Assembly (NCBI RefSeq): GCF_024919295.1
Contig: NZ_JANWTC010000015.1
Span: 1-62,025 of the forward strand
DNA: 62,025 nt
Origin: Corynebacterium lemuris
GTDB taxonomy: Bacteria > Actinomycetota > Actinomycetes > Mycobacteriales > Mycobacteriaceae
Reading direction: 5' to 3'
The notes below the pieces were generated by a model. That model searched no databases, was not told the origin of the DNA, and saw only the letters and a list, made by a program, of their open reading frames with translations. Positions within the stretch are counted from its first letter, which is position 1. Every line of letters begins with the position of its first letter. Shown one piece after another: positions 53,012-61,666 of the stretch. Made by a program: the position numbers and the translations under genes.

Positions 53012-53030
53012 TTAGGCTAGCCTGCACTTG
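53012..53030 (+). promoter_or_regulatory. DtxR/DmdR box 2
   Basis: TTAGGCTAGCCTGCACTTG matches the 5' half of the DtxR consensus nearly perfectly and begins 1 bp after box 1. The pair likely binds two or more DtxR dimers side by side. The rest of the gap to 53129 shows no gene. Confidence 0.7.
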
Positions 53031-53129
53031 GCCGCGCATCGTTATCCGGGGGCCACAGGAGACAGCCGGGGGTGGGCAGGATCACCCATCCGCCCATGAC
53101 AATGCGTGCGGACGGGGTGGGAAACCATG

Positions 53130-53180
53130 AAAAAATGACGCTGCGGCAGACCCCCGTTCAGGGGGTCCACCGCAGCGTCA
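53130..53180 (-). terminator. purD-aminotransferase operon terminator
   Basis: TGACGCTGCGG (53136-53146) pairs with CCGCAGCGTCA (53170-53180), with an inner GACCCCC/GGGGGTC stem. On the minus strand it is followed by TTTTTT. It lies 15 bp past the aminotransferase. Confidence 0.9.
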
Positions 53181-53195
53181 GGGCAGTCCGGTAAT

Positions 53196-54359
53196 TCAGC
53201 GGGCGGAGACGTACTCCCCCAGGCGGCGGCAGGCCTCCCGGGTCTCCTCCTCCGGAGCACACAGGCTCAGGCGCACCCATTTGTGGCCGTTGACCGGATC
53301 GAAGTCCACACCCGGTGCGAAAGCCACCCCGATCTCCTCGACGAGTTCGTGGCACCAGGCCTCCGAATCGTCGGTGACATGGGAGACATCGAGCCAGAGG
53401 TAGAGCCCGCCGTCCGGCTCCGCGAAGCGGGTGAAACCGATCCTGGGAAGCTCGCTGAGAAGCACCCGGCGCGCGGCCCGGTAGCGCTCCACATGGCCGT
53501 CGAGCTCGGCGCGCGCCGCCGGGGAGAAGGCCGCCCGGCCGGCGACCTGCGAGATCGCCGGGGCACAGAGCGCGAGTGAGGCCTGGAGATTCTCCACGGG
53601 GGTGATCAGCTCATCGGGCAGGATGAGCCAGCCGACGCGCCAGCCGGTCATGGAGAAGTACTTCGACAGGGTGCCCACCACGATGGCCCGGTCCGAGAAC
53701 TGCCGCGCAGTGGCCAGCGGGCGGCCGAAGCTCATGCCGTGGTAGTCCTCGTCCGAGATGAGCACCGCCTCATTGTCCCCGCACCACTTCGCGATGCGTT
53801 CCAGCTCCGCCGGGTCGATGATCGTGCCCGAGGGGTTGCCCGGGGAGGTGACGATCACGGCCTTCGGTTTGTCGGCGGCGGGCAGGGCCTCGAGCATGTC
53901 CGCCGTCGGCTGGAAGCGGGTGCTCTCATCGCAGACCAGGTCCACGACCCGCGCCCCGAGGGATTCGAGGATGTTGCGGTAGGCCGGGTAGCCCGGGCAC
54001 GACAGGGCGACCACGTCACCGTGGTCGAGGGTGGCCAGGAAGGCCGCCACAAAACCGCCGGAGGAACCGGTGGTGATGACGATGTTCTCGGCCGCGGTGT
54101 CCACGCCGTAGGTCTCCGAGTGCCAGGCCGCGATGGTCTCACGCAGCTCCCGGTCACCGATGACCTCCGTGTAACCCAGGGCGGAGGCGTGCAGCTCATC
54201 CCCGGCCGCGGCCAGCGCAGACGCGGGCGCGCCGGTGGCGGGTTGACCCGCGCACAGCATGATCGTGTCGCGTCCCTCCCGGCGCCGGCGGTGCACCAGG
54301 TCGAGCATCTGCATGACGCGGAAGGGCTGGACGTTACTGCGGCTGCTGGCGAGTGTCAC
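53196..54359 (-). CDS. class I pyridoxal-phosphate aminotransferase
   Basis: The 387-aa aspartate/aromatic-type aminotransferase shows [60 protein letters not shown], the PLP lysine in [19 protein letters not shown] and the terminal Arg region [10 protein letters not shown]. The exact substrate is unknown. Its start overlaps the purD stop by 4 bp. An aminotransferase adjacent to purD is also present in C. glutamicum, where purB follows; here the siderophore operon lies between. Confidence 0.9.
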   Translation of the reverse strand: MTLASSRSNVQPFRVMQMLDLVHRRRREGRDTIMLCAGQPATGAPASALAAAGDELHASALGYTEVIGDRELRETIAAWHSETYGVDTAAENIVITTGSSGGFVAAFLATLDHGDVVALSCPGYPAYRNILESLGARVVDLVCDESTRFQPTADMLEALPAADKPKAVIVTSPGNPSGTIIDPAELERIAKWCGDNEAVLISDEDYHGMSFGRPLATARQFSDRAIVVGTLSKYFSMTGWRVGWLILPDELITPVENLQASLALCAPAISQVAGRAAFSPAARAELDGHVERYRAARRVLLSELPRIGFTRFAEPDGGLYLWLDVSHVTDDSEAWCHELVEEIGVAFAPGVDFDPVNGHKWVRLSLCAPEEETREACRRLGEYVSAR

Positions 54360-55633
54360 AGCGAGATTTTCCCCTCCACAGCCGGCAGGGCGATGTCATT
54401 GCGGTAGAAGGAGCCCCCCAGCGTGATCTGCCCGATGGTGGCGTAGGCGTCATCGCGCGCCTCCTCCAGGGTGGCACCGACGCCGACGATGTTGAGCACG
54501 CGGCCACCGGCGGAGACCAGCTCCCCGGCCGCGTTGCGGGCGGTACCGGCATGCAGCACCTTCTCCGGGTCCGCCACCACGTCGCCGGTGATGACTCCCC
54601 CGGTGCGCGGGGCGGCCGGGTAGTCCTCGGCGGCCAGCACCACGGTCAGGGCGTAGGCATCCACCCACTTGAGCGGTGGCTGCTCGGCGAGGGTGCCGGA
54701 GGCGACGGAGTCCAGCAGCGTGGCCAGCGGGGTCTCCAGCAGCGCGAGGATCGGCTGGGTCTCCGGGTCACCGAAACGGGCGTTGAACTCCACCACCCAC
54801 GGGCCGTCGGTGTCCCAGGCGATACCGGCGTAGAGCAGACCGGAATACGGGGTGCCGCGACGCACCATCTCCTTGGCGACGGGCACGCAGACCTCGTCGA
54901 CGATGCGCCGGGTGCCCTCCTCCGGCAGCCACGGCAGCGGGGTGTAGGCGCCCATGCCGCCGGTGTTGGGGCCCTCGTCGTTGTCGTAGGCGCGCTTATG
55001 GTCCTGGGCCGGCAGCAGCGGGACCACCGTCTCGCCGTCGACCAGGCAGAACAGGGAGACCTCGGGGCCGTTGAGGAAGGACTCCAGCAGCACCGGGTTG
55101 CCCAGCTCGTGGACGGCACGGACGTGCTCGAGGGCGGCGGCCCGGTCAGGGGTGACCACGACCCCCTTGCCGCCGGCGAGACCGTCGTCCTTGACCACCC
55201 AGGTCGGACCGAACCGGTCCAGGGCGGCCTCGATCTCCACCTCCGGGGTGCCCGGCACCAGCTGCTCCGCGCGGGCGGTCTTCACACCTGCCTGTGCCAT
55301 GACCTCCTTGGCGAACTTCTTCGAGCCCTCGATCTGGGCGGCCTCGCCCGAAGGACCGAAGACCCGGAAGCCCGCCTCCCGCAGGTCATCGGCCACGCCC
55401 GCCACCAGCGGGATCTCCGGGCCGATGACCACGAGGTCCGCCCCGATCTCACGGGCGAGGGCGACCATGGCGGCACCGTCATCGACCTTGCCCGCATCAG
55501 CGTGCACGGTGGCGAGGTCGGACATGCCGGCGTTACCCGGGGTGACATGGAGGTCAGTGGTGGCGGGGTCGGCGGCCAGGCCCTTGAGGAGGGCGTGTTC
55601 GCGGCCGCCCGAACCGATCACGAGAATGCGCAT
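54356..55633 (-). CDS. purD: phosphoribosylamine-glycine ligase
   Basis: PurD makes GAR from phosphoribosylamine and glycine with ATP. The 425-aa ATP-grasp protein has [77 protein letters not shown] and [20 protein letters not shown] at 55633; the frame extends upstream but no SD supports it. Divergent from the HIT gene by 31 bp. Confidence 0.97.
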   Translation of the reverse strand: MRILVIGSGGREHALLKGLAADPATTDLHVTPGNAGMSDLATVHADAGKVDDGAAMVALAREIGADLVVIGPEIPLVAGVADDLREAGFRVFGPSGEAAQIEGSKKFAKEVMAQAGVKTARAEQLVPGTPEVEIEAALDRFGPTWVVKDDGLAGGKGVVVTPDRAAALEHVRAVHELGNPVLLESFLNGPEVSLFCLVDGETVVPLLPAQDHKRAYDNDEGPNTGGMGAYTPLPWLPEEGTRRIVDEVCVPVAKEMVRRGTPYSGLLYAGIAWDTDGPWVVEFNARFGDPETQPILALLETPLATLLDSVASGTLAEQPPLKWVDAYALTVVLAAEDYPAAPRTGGVITGDVVADPEKVLHAGTARNAAGELVSAGGRVLNIVGVGATLEEARDDAYATIGQITLGGSFYRNDIALPAVEGKISL

Positions 55634-55664
55634 GACCACCAAGTCTAGATGTAGCCTGTCTGGC

Positions 55665-56090
55665 ATGAGTAGCGTGTTCACCAAGATCATCAACGGCCAG
55701 CTCCCGGGCCGCTTCGTCTACCGCGACGATCTGGTCGTCGCCTTCCTCACCATCGAGCCCCTGCGGTACGGTCACGTGCTCGTCGTCCCCGTCGAGGAGA
55801 CCGACCGGTGGACCGACCTCTCCCCCACCGTCTGGGGCCACCTCAACGAGGTCGCGCAGAATATCGGCCGCGCTGTAAAGGAGGCCTTCGGTTCCTCCCG
55901 CGCGGGCTACATCATCGCCGGTTTCGACGTGCCCCACACCCACATCCACATCTTCCCCACGGACCGGATGGGCGAGTACGACTTCTCTAAGGCGATCGCC
56001 GCCGACGCCACCGACCCCGTGGAGATGGATGGTGCCGCCGAGAAGATCCGCGCCATCCTCGAGACCGACGAGAACGGCAACCCGCGCTAG
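55665..56090 (+). CDS. HIT-family nucleotide hydrolase/transferase
   Basis: The 141-aa protein has the histidine triad [11 protein letters not shown] at the C-terminal side and the family opening [20 protein letters not shown] with [22 protein letters not shown] proteins hydrolyse AMP-linked nucleotides. TAGCCT lies about 7 nt before the ATG with no SD (leaderless). First of a HIT-hydrolase-ferredoxin run. Confidence 0.92.
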   Translation: MSSVFTKIINGQLPGRFVYRDDLVVAFLTIEPLRYGHVLVVPVEETDRWTDLSPTVWGHLNEVAQNIGRAVKEAFGSSRAGYIIAGFDVPHTHIHIFPTDRMGEYDFSKAIAADATDPVEMDGAAEKIRAILETDENGNPR

Positions 56091-56723
56091 ATGTCCCTGC
56101 TGCGTTGGGTCCCCCACCGCGGCACCCTGCCTGCCCTGCCCCCGCTGGAGCAGGTCGAGGGCACCCCGGTGATGCTGCTGCACGGGCTGATGGGTTCGCC
56201 CGGCAACTTCGAGAGCACCGTCCACGGACTGCTCGACCTCGGGGCGCCGGTGGTGGCCCCGCTCTACGGACGGCGCGGCACCGTGCGCATCGAGCAGTCC
56301 TTCGCCGAACTCATGGAGGTCACCGGCGAGCTGCTGGCGGAGCGGGAGCGCATCGACATCATCGGCCACTCCCTCGGCGGCCTCCTGGGACTGCGCCTGG
56401 CCCAGGAGTTCCCCGGCCGGGTGCGCACCCTCGTCGGCCTCGGCGCCGCCTTCCGGGGCCTGCCGCTGCCCCCGAACCCGGTGGTGCGCCGCGGCGTGAG
56501 CATCGTCATGGGCCGCGGCGCAGGCGACCTGATGACCCCTGAGCCTTTCGAGGCTGTCGTGCCGGAGGGTACCCGGGTGGTCTCCCTGATCTCCGACACC
56601 GACTGGTTCGTCCCCACCGCCTCCTCCGAGATCGGCGAGGTCCGCCGACTCCGCGGCACCCGCCACGAACACCTCCCCGGACTTGCCGGGGACATCATCA
56701 CCGCCCTGGAGTGGAAGCCTTGA
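56091..56723 (+). CDS. alpha/beta-hydrolase (lipase-like)
   Basis: The 210-aa protein shows VMLLHGLMGSPGNFESTVHG (oxyanion loop), nucleophile in DIIGHSLGGLLGLRLAQEFP, Asp in SDTDWFVP and His in TRHEHLPG. It lacks a signal peptide. Probably a cytoplasmic esterase/lipase of EstA type; substrate unknown. Its ATG directly follows the HIT stop codon (TAGATG). Confidence 0.86.
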   Translation: MSLLRWVPHRGTLPALPPLEQVEGTPVMLLHGLMGSPGNFESTVHGLLDLGAPVVAPLYGRRGTVRIEQSFAELMEVTGELLAERERIDIIGHSLGGLLGLRLAQEFPGRVRTLVGLGAAFRGLPLPPNPVVRRGVSIVMGRGAGDLMTPEPFEAVVPEGTRVVSLISDTDWFVPTASSEIGEVRRLRGTRHEHLPGLAGDIITALEWKP

Positions 56724-56998
56724 CCGGGCACACCGCCGATGTCGACGGCACGGAGTACAGCTTCGTGTGGCCGCTCGACCAGACGCTTCTCGACGCCCTG
56801 ATAGCCGAGGCCATCCCCGCCTACTACTCCTGCATGGAGGGCCACTGCGGCACCTGCCAGTGCACGCTGACCGGCGGCCCCTCCCACATGCTCCACAACG
56901 AGGTGCTGTCGGAATACGAGATAGAGCAGGAGAACCAGACCCTGGCCTGCCAGACCATCCGCGACGGTGAGGGCCCCTACCGGATGAGCTACGAATAG
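56711..56998 (+). CDS. plant-type [2Fe-2S] ferredoxin
   Basis: The 95-aa protein has the Cys-x4-Cys-x2-Cys...Cys cluster (C41, C46, C49 in YYSCMEGHCGTCQCTLTGG, C80 in LACQT), as in the ferredoxin domain of PaaE-like reductases. It is free-standing. GTG start at 56711 overlaps the hydrolase by 13 bp; a TTG at 56720 is an alternative. No cognate reductase is adjacent; the P450 38 kb away is the only obvious redox client in the window. Confidence 0.85.
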   Translation: MEALTGHTADVDGTEYSFVWPLDQTLLDALIAEAIPAYYSCMEGHCGTCQCTLTGGPSHMLHNEVLSEYEIEQENQTLACQTIRDGEGPYRMSYE

Positions 56999-57048
56999 GT
57001 CGCAGCAACCGACCGCCCGGTGCACCCCCGCGGCCTATGGTTGAGTTC

Positions 57049-58395
57049 ATGAATCTGACCCCCCGACTCCATGAGAACCCCGAACTGACCGAAGGTGAGG
57101 CGCGCCCCACGATCCTGCCCGCCTACTTCGGGAAGTTCGGCGGCCAGTTCGTCCCGCCCCAGCTGCTGCCTGTCCTCGACGAGCTGGAGGCTGCCTACGC
57201 TGCGGCATTACAGGACCCGGAGTTCATCGCGGAGCTGCACAAGCTCTACACCTCCTACCTCGGCCGTCCCACCCCGGTCACCGAGTGCGTGAACCTGCCG
57301 CGGGAGGGCAAGGGACGGGGTCACGCCCGGATCTTCCTCAAGCGCGAGGATCTCGTCCACGGTGGTGCGCACAAGGGCAACCAGGTCATGGCGCAGGCGC
57401 TGCTGGCCAAGCGCCTGGGCAAGAAGCGACTGATCGCCGAGACCGGTGCCGGCCAGCACGGCACCGCCACGGCGATGGCTGCGGCCCGTTTCGGCATGGA
57501 GTGCACCATCTACATGGGCGCGCGTGACGTCGCCAGGCAGCAGGCCAACGTCTACCGCATGCGCCTGATGGGCGCCGAGGTCGTCGCGGTGGACGAGGGC
57601 GGCGGCAACGGTCTGCAGAACGCCGTGGATGTGGCCCTGACGGACTGGGTGGACTCCTACGAGACCACCCACTACCTGCTGGGCACGGCCGCCGGCCCGC
57701 ACCCCTTCCCCAGCCTGGTCAAGGAGTACCACCGGGTCATCTCCAAGGAGTCGCGTGAGCAGATGCTCGCCGAGGTCGGCCGACTCCCCGACGCCGTCAT
57801 CGCCGCTGTCGGCGGCGGCTCCAACGCCATCGGCGCCTTCGCGGAGTACTACGGGGACACCGATGTGCAGCTCATCGGCGTGGAACCGGCCGGTGACGGC
57901 CTGGACACAGAGAAGCACGGCGCCCCGCTCAACCGCGGCCGGGTGGGTATCCTCCACGGTTCGCGCTCCTACGTCATGCTCGGCGAGGAGGACGATGACG
58001 TGCTCAACTCCCACTCCATCTCCGCAGGACTGGACTACCCCGGTGTGGGTCCGGAACACGCCTGGCTGCTGGAGACCGGACGGGCCTCCTACGTCGGGGT
58101 CCCCGATAAGGAGGCACTCCAGGCCTTCCGCATGCTCACCCGCTATGAGGGCATCATCCCCGCACTTGAGTCCTCCCATGCCCTGGCGCATGCGCTGCGT
58201 CTGGCCGAGCTCGACGAGGCTGAGGGCAGTCGGGACCGTGTCTACCTGGTCAACCTCTCCGGCCGCGGGGACAAGGACCTGTCCTATGTGCGCCACCTCC
58301 TGGGTGAGCACGCTGACGAGGACCCGGAGACCCACGACATCGACGACCTGGATGTCGCCGGCACCATCGCACGGCTTGGCGGGGCATCTGACTAG
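57049..58395 (+). CDS. trpB: tryptophan synthase beta chain, stand-alone copy
   Basis: TrpB condenses indole and serine on PLP. The 448-aa protein is of the TrpB1 type, nearer the E. coli form: AYFGKFGGQFVPPQLLPVL, FLKREDLVHGGAHKGNQV with the PLP lysine, AETGAGQHGTATAMAAARFG, AAVGGGSNAIGAF and a C-terminal SGRGDKD. It has an approximately 25-residue N-terminal extension and no trpA or other trp gene nearby. ATG at 57049 sits 7 nt after TATGGT (leaderless); 57037 is an alternative. Confidence 0.93.
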   Translation: MNLTPRLHENPELTEGEARPTILPAYFGKFGGQFVPPQLLPVLDELEAAYAAALQDPEFIAELHKLYTSYLGRPTPVTECVNLPREGKGRGHARIFLKREDLVHGGAHKGNQVMAQALLAKRLGKKRLIAETGAGQHGTATAMAAARFGMECTIYMGARDVARQQANVYRMRLMGAEVVAVDEGGGNGLQNAVDVALTDWVDSYETTHYLLGTAAGPHPFPSLVKEYHRVISKESREQMLAEVGRLPDAVIAAVGGGSNAIGAFAEYYGDTDVQLIGVEPAGDGLDTEKHGAPLNRGRVGILHGSRSYVMLGEEDDDVLNSHSISAGLDYPGVGPEHAWLLETGRASYVGVPDKEALQAFRMLTRYEGIIPALESSHALAHALRLAELDEAEGSRDRVYLVNLSGRGDKDLSYVRHLLGEHADEDPETHDIDDLDVAGTIARLGGASD

Positions 58396-58423
58396 CCCGT
58401 CCGCGGGACATGAAGTAGGTCTC

Positions 58424-58544
58424 GTGCGTTAGCTCCGGACATATATCTCCCAGGTGACCCGCCCACCACGGGCCGGTTCACCCGGGAGATACGTGTCGGG
58501 ACCTAACGGACCGGACCTAACCGTCGAGACCTAACCCAACGCAC
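58424..58544. repeat. palindromic repeat element between trpB and phoS
   Basis: The outer ends are a perfect 7-bp inverted repeat, GTGCGTT (58424-58430) and AACGCAC (58538-58544). Inside, arms 58428-58457 and 58478-58507 form a roughly 30-bp stem (about 25 pairs) that includes TATCTCCC/GGGAGATA. The 3' part carries ACCTAAC three times at exact 14-bp spacing (58501, 58515, 58529). It may simply terminate both convergent genes, but its size and end repeats resemble a small non-autonomous element. Confidence 0.55.
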
Positions 58545-58547
58545 CCC

Positions 58548-60023
58548 TCAGGCCGGGCGCGGCAGCCGCACCGTGAAGGTGCTGCCCTCCCCCTCAGCGG
58601 TATCGACGGTGATGGTGCCGCCGTGTTTCTCCACTAGGGACTTCACGATGGCCAGGCCCAGGCCGGAGCCGCCGGAGGCCCGCGACCGGGAGGCGTCCTC
58701 CCGGTAGAAACGTTCGAAGATGTGGCTGGCGGCCTCGGCAGACATGCCGCGGCCGTCGTCGGCGACGGTGAGAACCACGTCGTCGTCCTGCAGTCCCAGC
58801 GTCACCGTGACGGCAGCATCCGGGCCGCCGTGGGTCAGCCCGTTGGAGATGAGGTTGAGCAGCACCTGGTGCAGGCGGGAAGCATCCCCCTCGACCACCG
58901 GCACCGAGGAGGTCTCGTTGCTCACGGTCACCTCCCGGCCGGGGAAGGCCGCCCGGGCGGAGGCGGCCACCGACAGGGACAGTTCCAGCAGGTCAACGGG
59001 TTTGAGTTCCAGGCGGGAGCCCTCGGCCCGGGTGAGGGCGAGGAGGTCCTCGACGAGCAGGGACATGCGGCGGGATTCGCCGTCGATACGCGTGAGGACC
59101 ATCTCGACGTCGGTGGTGGCGCCGGAGCGGTAGAGCTCGGTGTAGCCGCGGACGGAGGTCAGCGGGGTGCGCAGCTCGTGGGAGGCGTCGCCGACGAAGC
59201 GGCGCATCTGCTCCTCCTTGCTCTGGGCCGTCTCGACTGATTCCTGAAGTTGGCCGATCATGGTGTTCAGCGCGTGGGAGAGTTGGCCGACTTCGGTGGT
59301 GCGGGGCCAGGCGGGGACACGGCGGTCCAGGTCCCCGGCGGCGATCTCACCGGCGGTGCGTTCCACCTCGCGCAGCGGGGCCATGGCCTGGCGGACGACG
59401 TAGTAGCTGAGCAGGGCGAGCACCGCCAGGACGATGAGGCTGATGATCACCTGGACCAGCGCCAACCCGTAGAGCAGGGCCTGTTCCCGGGCGAGGTTCT
59501 TCGCCACGACGGTGGTGACCCCGCCCTCGCGGTTGGCGATCACGCGCCACCGGATGTTGGATTCACTGCCCGGCGCGGAATCGACGGTCTGGGGTGGGCG
59601 CCCCACCGCCACGTTGGATAACCGCGGCAGGTCACCGGGGTCATTGAAGACAATGGTGGAGCCGTCCTCGAAAATCTTGATCACCACGTAGTCCGAGGGC
59701 GGCCGGGAGTCGCTGTCGGACTTGAAGATCTCCGAGCTCTTCGCCCAGCCGCCGAGGGAGTTGATCAGGTCCTCGTCGACACGCGAGTAGGTGACCTCCC
59801 GCATGATCGAGAACACCGCCACGGAACTCGCCGTGAGGCCGAGGCCGGACATCACCACGATGATGACCACGAGCCATGTCCGCAGGGGCCACGCGCGCTC
59901 GGGGACGCGCGGGGCCGGCGGCGGGTGGAGGGTGTCCCGCGGATCAAGCTTGGCGTAGGGGTTGTCCACCGGCGGTGTGTCCGGTCCGGGGTTCGGCGAG
60001 GCAGGGTAGGGAGGGAGCGTCAC
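58548..60023 (-). CDS. phoS: phosphate-sensing histidine kinase PhoS
   Basis: The 491-aa sensor kinase has a Pro-rich cytoplasmic N-terminus, TM1 at about 49-72, an extracellular sensor of about 110 residues, TM2 at about 183-208 and HAMP. The HisKA part has H282 in DASHELRTPLTSVRGY. The HATPase part has NLISNGLTHGG, VADDGRGMS, FERFYRED and SGGSGLGLAIVKSLVEKHGG. In C. glutamicum PhoS with PhoR controls the phosphate-starvation response including pstSCAB. Overlaps phoR by 4 bp. Confidence 0.94.
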   Translation of the reverse strand: MTLPPYPASPNPGPDTPPVDNPYAKLDPRDTLHPPPAPRVPERAWPLRTWLVVIIVVMSGLGLTASSVAVFSIMREVTYSRVDEDLINSLGGWAKSSEIFKSDSDSRPPSDYVVIKIFEDGSTIVFNDPGDLPRLSNVAVGRPPQTVDSAPGSESNIRWRVIANREGGVTTVVAKNLAREQALLYGLALVQVIISLIVLAVLALLSYYVVRQAMAPLREVERTAGEIAAGDLDRRVPAWPRTTEVGQLSHALNTMIGQLQESVETAQSKEEQMRRFVGDASHELRTPLTSVRGYTELYRSGATTDVEMVLTRIDGESRRMSLLVEDLLALTRAEGSRLELKPVDLLELSLSVAASARAAFPGREVTVSNETSSVPVVEGDASRLHQVLLNLISNGLTHGGPDAAVTVTLGLQDDDVVLTVADDGRGMSAEAASHIFERFYREDASRSRASGGSGLGLAIVKSLVEKHGGTITVDTAEGEGSTFTVRLPRPA

Positions 60024-60745
60024 TGGCGGGGTGTCCGGAGCACGTATCCGACGCCACGGACCGTGTGGATCAGGGGCACATCCCCGGTGTCGATCTTGCG
60101 GCGCAGGTAGGAGATGTAGGACTCGACGACGTTGCCGTCGCCTCCGAAATCGTAGTGCCAGACGTTGTCCAGGATCTTCGATTTGCTGAGCACGACCTCG
60201 GCGTTGAGCATGAGGTAGCGCAGAAGGTTGAATTCGGTGGGCGAGAGCTCGACGATCCGGCCGGCCTTGGTCACCTCGTGGGTTTCGTCGTTGAGGGTGA
60301 GGTCGGCGTAGGAGATGGTCGCGTCCTCGGGGTCCTGTTCCCTGATGTTGCCGCGGCGCAGGATCACCCGCAGTCGGGTGATCACCTCCTCGAGGGAGAA
60401 GGGTTTGGTCACGTAGTCGTCGGCGCCGATGGTCAGTCCGTGGATGCGGTGTTCGACGGCGTCCTTGGCGGTCAGGTAGAGCACCGGGCCGTCGAGACCT
60501 TCGTTGCGCAGTTTGGTCAGCAGCTCGAAGCCGTCCATGCCGGGCATCATCACGTCGAGGATGTAGGCGTCAGGGTTGAATTCCCGGGCCACGCGCAGTG
60601 CCTCGGTGCCGGAGCTGGCGGTGCGGACGTCGAATCCCTGGAATTTCAGGCTGACGGTGAGCAGTTCGACGATGTTGGGTTCATCGTCGACGACGAGGAC
60701 CTTGACGTCATTCTGGTCTGCCTGGGTGTCATTCATGTCTTCCAT
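60020..60745 (-). CDS. phoR: OmpR-type response regulator PhoR
   Basis: The 241-aa regulator has the receiver acidic pair in VLVVDDEP, phospho-acceptor D64 in AYILDVMMPGMDG and lysine in VTKPFSLEEV. The winged-helix DNA-binding domain carries LSPTEFNLLRYLMLNAEVVL and DNVWHYDFGGDGNVVESYIS. It activates phosphate-starvation genes in C. glutamicum. Candidate targets in this window are pstS and its own promoter (11-bp-period repeats). phoS overlaps its 3' end. Confidence 0.95.
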   Translation of the reverse strand: MEDMNDTQADQNDVKVLVVDDEPNIVELLTVSLKFQGFDVRTASSGTEALRVAREFNPDAYILDVMMPGMDGFELLTKLRNEGLDGPVLYLTAKDAVEHRIHGLTIGADDYVTKPFSLEEVITRLRVILRRGNIREQDPEDATISYADLTLNDETHEVTKAGRIVELSPTEFNLLRYLMLNAEVVLSKSKILDNVWHYDFGGDGNVVESYISYLRRKIDTGDVPLIHTVRGVGYVLRTPRQ

Positions 60746-60765
60746 TGTCCATCACTTTCCCTGTA

Positions 60766-60839
60766 GATGCCCTTGAGTCAACCCGCCTGCTCTTCGGCCG
60801 CGCTGAACGAAGTCTGAAAGTTTCCTGGACAAGGGCATC
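60766..60839. promoter_or_regulatory. phoR promoter: inverted repeat and CTGAA tandem pair
   Basis: GATGCCCTTG (60766-60775) and CAAGGGCATC (60830-60839) are a perfect 10-bp inverted repeat 54 bp apart. Between them CTGAA occurs at 60803-60807 and 60814-60818 (11-bp period), matching the spacing of the pstS repeats. This suggests PhoR autoregulation. Confidence 0.45.
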
Positions 60840-60848
60840 CGCCGGGTG

Positions 60849-61607
60849 CTAACGCCACTGCACGTCGCTCAGATCGATACCCTCCTTCTGCGCCCGGGTC
60901 TCGATGAGGCTGAGCAGATATTCCGCGTGCCCCTGGTAGGTGGCGTTGAAGCGCTGGTCCTGGGTGTACATGCGTGCGAGCAGGATCTGCTTCTCGCGTG
61001 AGATATCGTAGAAGCGGCCGATGGTCGCCCGGTGCTTATCGACGATCCCGTCCGCCTCCTCACTTCCCGGTTCCACGCCGCGGGCAGCGGCGTCGGCGAG
61101 CAGGGCGATGAACTCATCCTGCTCCTGCTTCACCGCGAGCCAGTCCTCGTCGCTGAGGTTGGCGGCCACCGCCTGGGACTGCGCCCATTCCGGGGTGTCA
61201 CCCCAGCGCTGCTGCGCCTCTTCCTGGTACTCCGGTTTCCACTGGTCGCCGAAGATCTTCATGCGGTCCTCCACGGACATGGTCTCCTCCTTGAGAATGT
61301 CATCGACTGCCCGGACCATCCGGTGCAGGTGACCGATGCGTTCCACCAGTACCTCGCGCTGATGCAGCAGGGCGTCACGGGCGGAAGCGGGCTCGTCGAG
61401 CAGCTCGGCGATCTCCTTGAGTGGGAGCCCGGCCTCGCGGTAGACGAGGATCTGCAGGGCCCGGCCCAGGTCGGTTGGCGTGTAGAGACGGTGGTCGGCC
61501 CAGGTCCGCCAGCCCGGCACGAGGAGGCCGATGTGGTCCCAGTGCCGCAGCGTGCGGGTGGTCACCTTCAGGATGTCGGCGGCCTCGCCGATGGTGTAGT
61601 CGGTCAC
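60849..61607 (-). CDS. MerR-family regulator with TipAS domain
   Basis: The 252-aa protein has an N-terminal MerR HTH (TIGEAADILKVTTRTLRHWD, then HIGLLVPGWRTWADHRLYTP), a coiled-coil dimer helix and a C-terminal TipAS domain (about 110-252, with QWKPEYQEEAQQRWGDTPEW). TipAS domains bind thiopeptides or similar drugs. There is no Cys in the protein, so the covalent thiostrepton capture of Streptomyces TipA cannot occur. GTG start. A TTGACGC dyad lies 18 bp upstream. Confidence 0.9.
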   Translation of the reverse strand: MTDYTIGEAADILKVTTRTLRHWDHIGLLVPGWRTWADHRLYTPTDLGRALQILVYREAGLPLKEIAELLDEPASARDALLHQREVLVERIGHLHRMVRAVDDILKEETMSVEDRMKIFGDQWKPEYQEEAQQRWGDTPEWAQSQAVAANLSDEDWLAVKQEQDEFIALLADAAARGVEPGSEEADGIVDKHRATIGRFYDISREKQILLARMYTQDQRFNATYQGHAEYLLSLIETRAQKEGIDLSDVQWR

Positions 61608-61624
61608 GTGTCCCAGTGTGCTGG

Positions 61625-61639
61625 TTGACGCCGCGTCAA
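61625..61639 (-). promoter_or_regulatory. MerR/TipA-type operator
   Basis: TTGACGC-C-GCGTCAA is a perfect 7+1+7 dyad that contains a -35-like TTGACG. MerR-family regulators bind such dyads between widely spaced -35 and -10 elements, so autoregulation of the adjacent gene is likely. Confidence 0.6.
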
Positions 61640-61666
61640 GCGCAAGGGGCAGTTCCGCGGAGCGAA

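Noticed and set aside
58501..58535. ACCTAAC series considered as a CRISPR array
   Set aside because: Repeats are only 7 bp with 7-bp spacers, and no cas gene is present.
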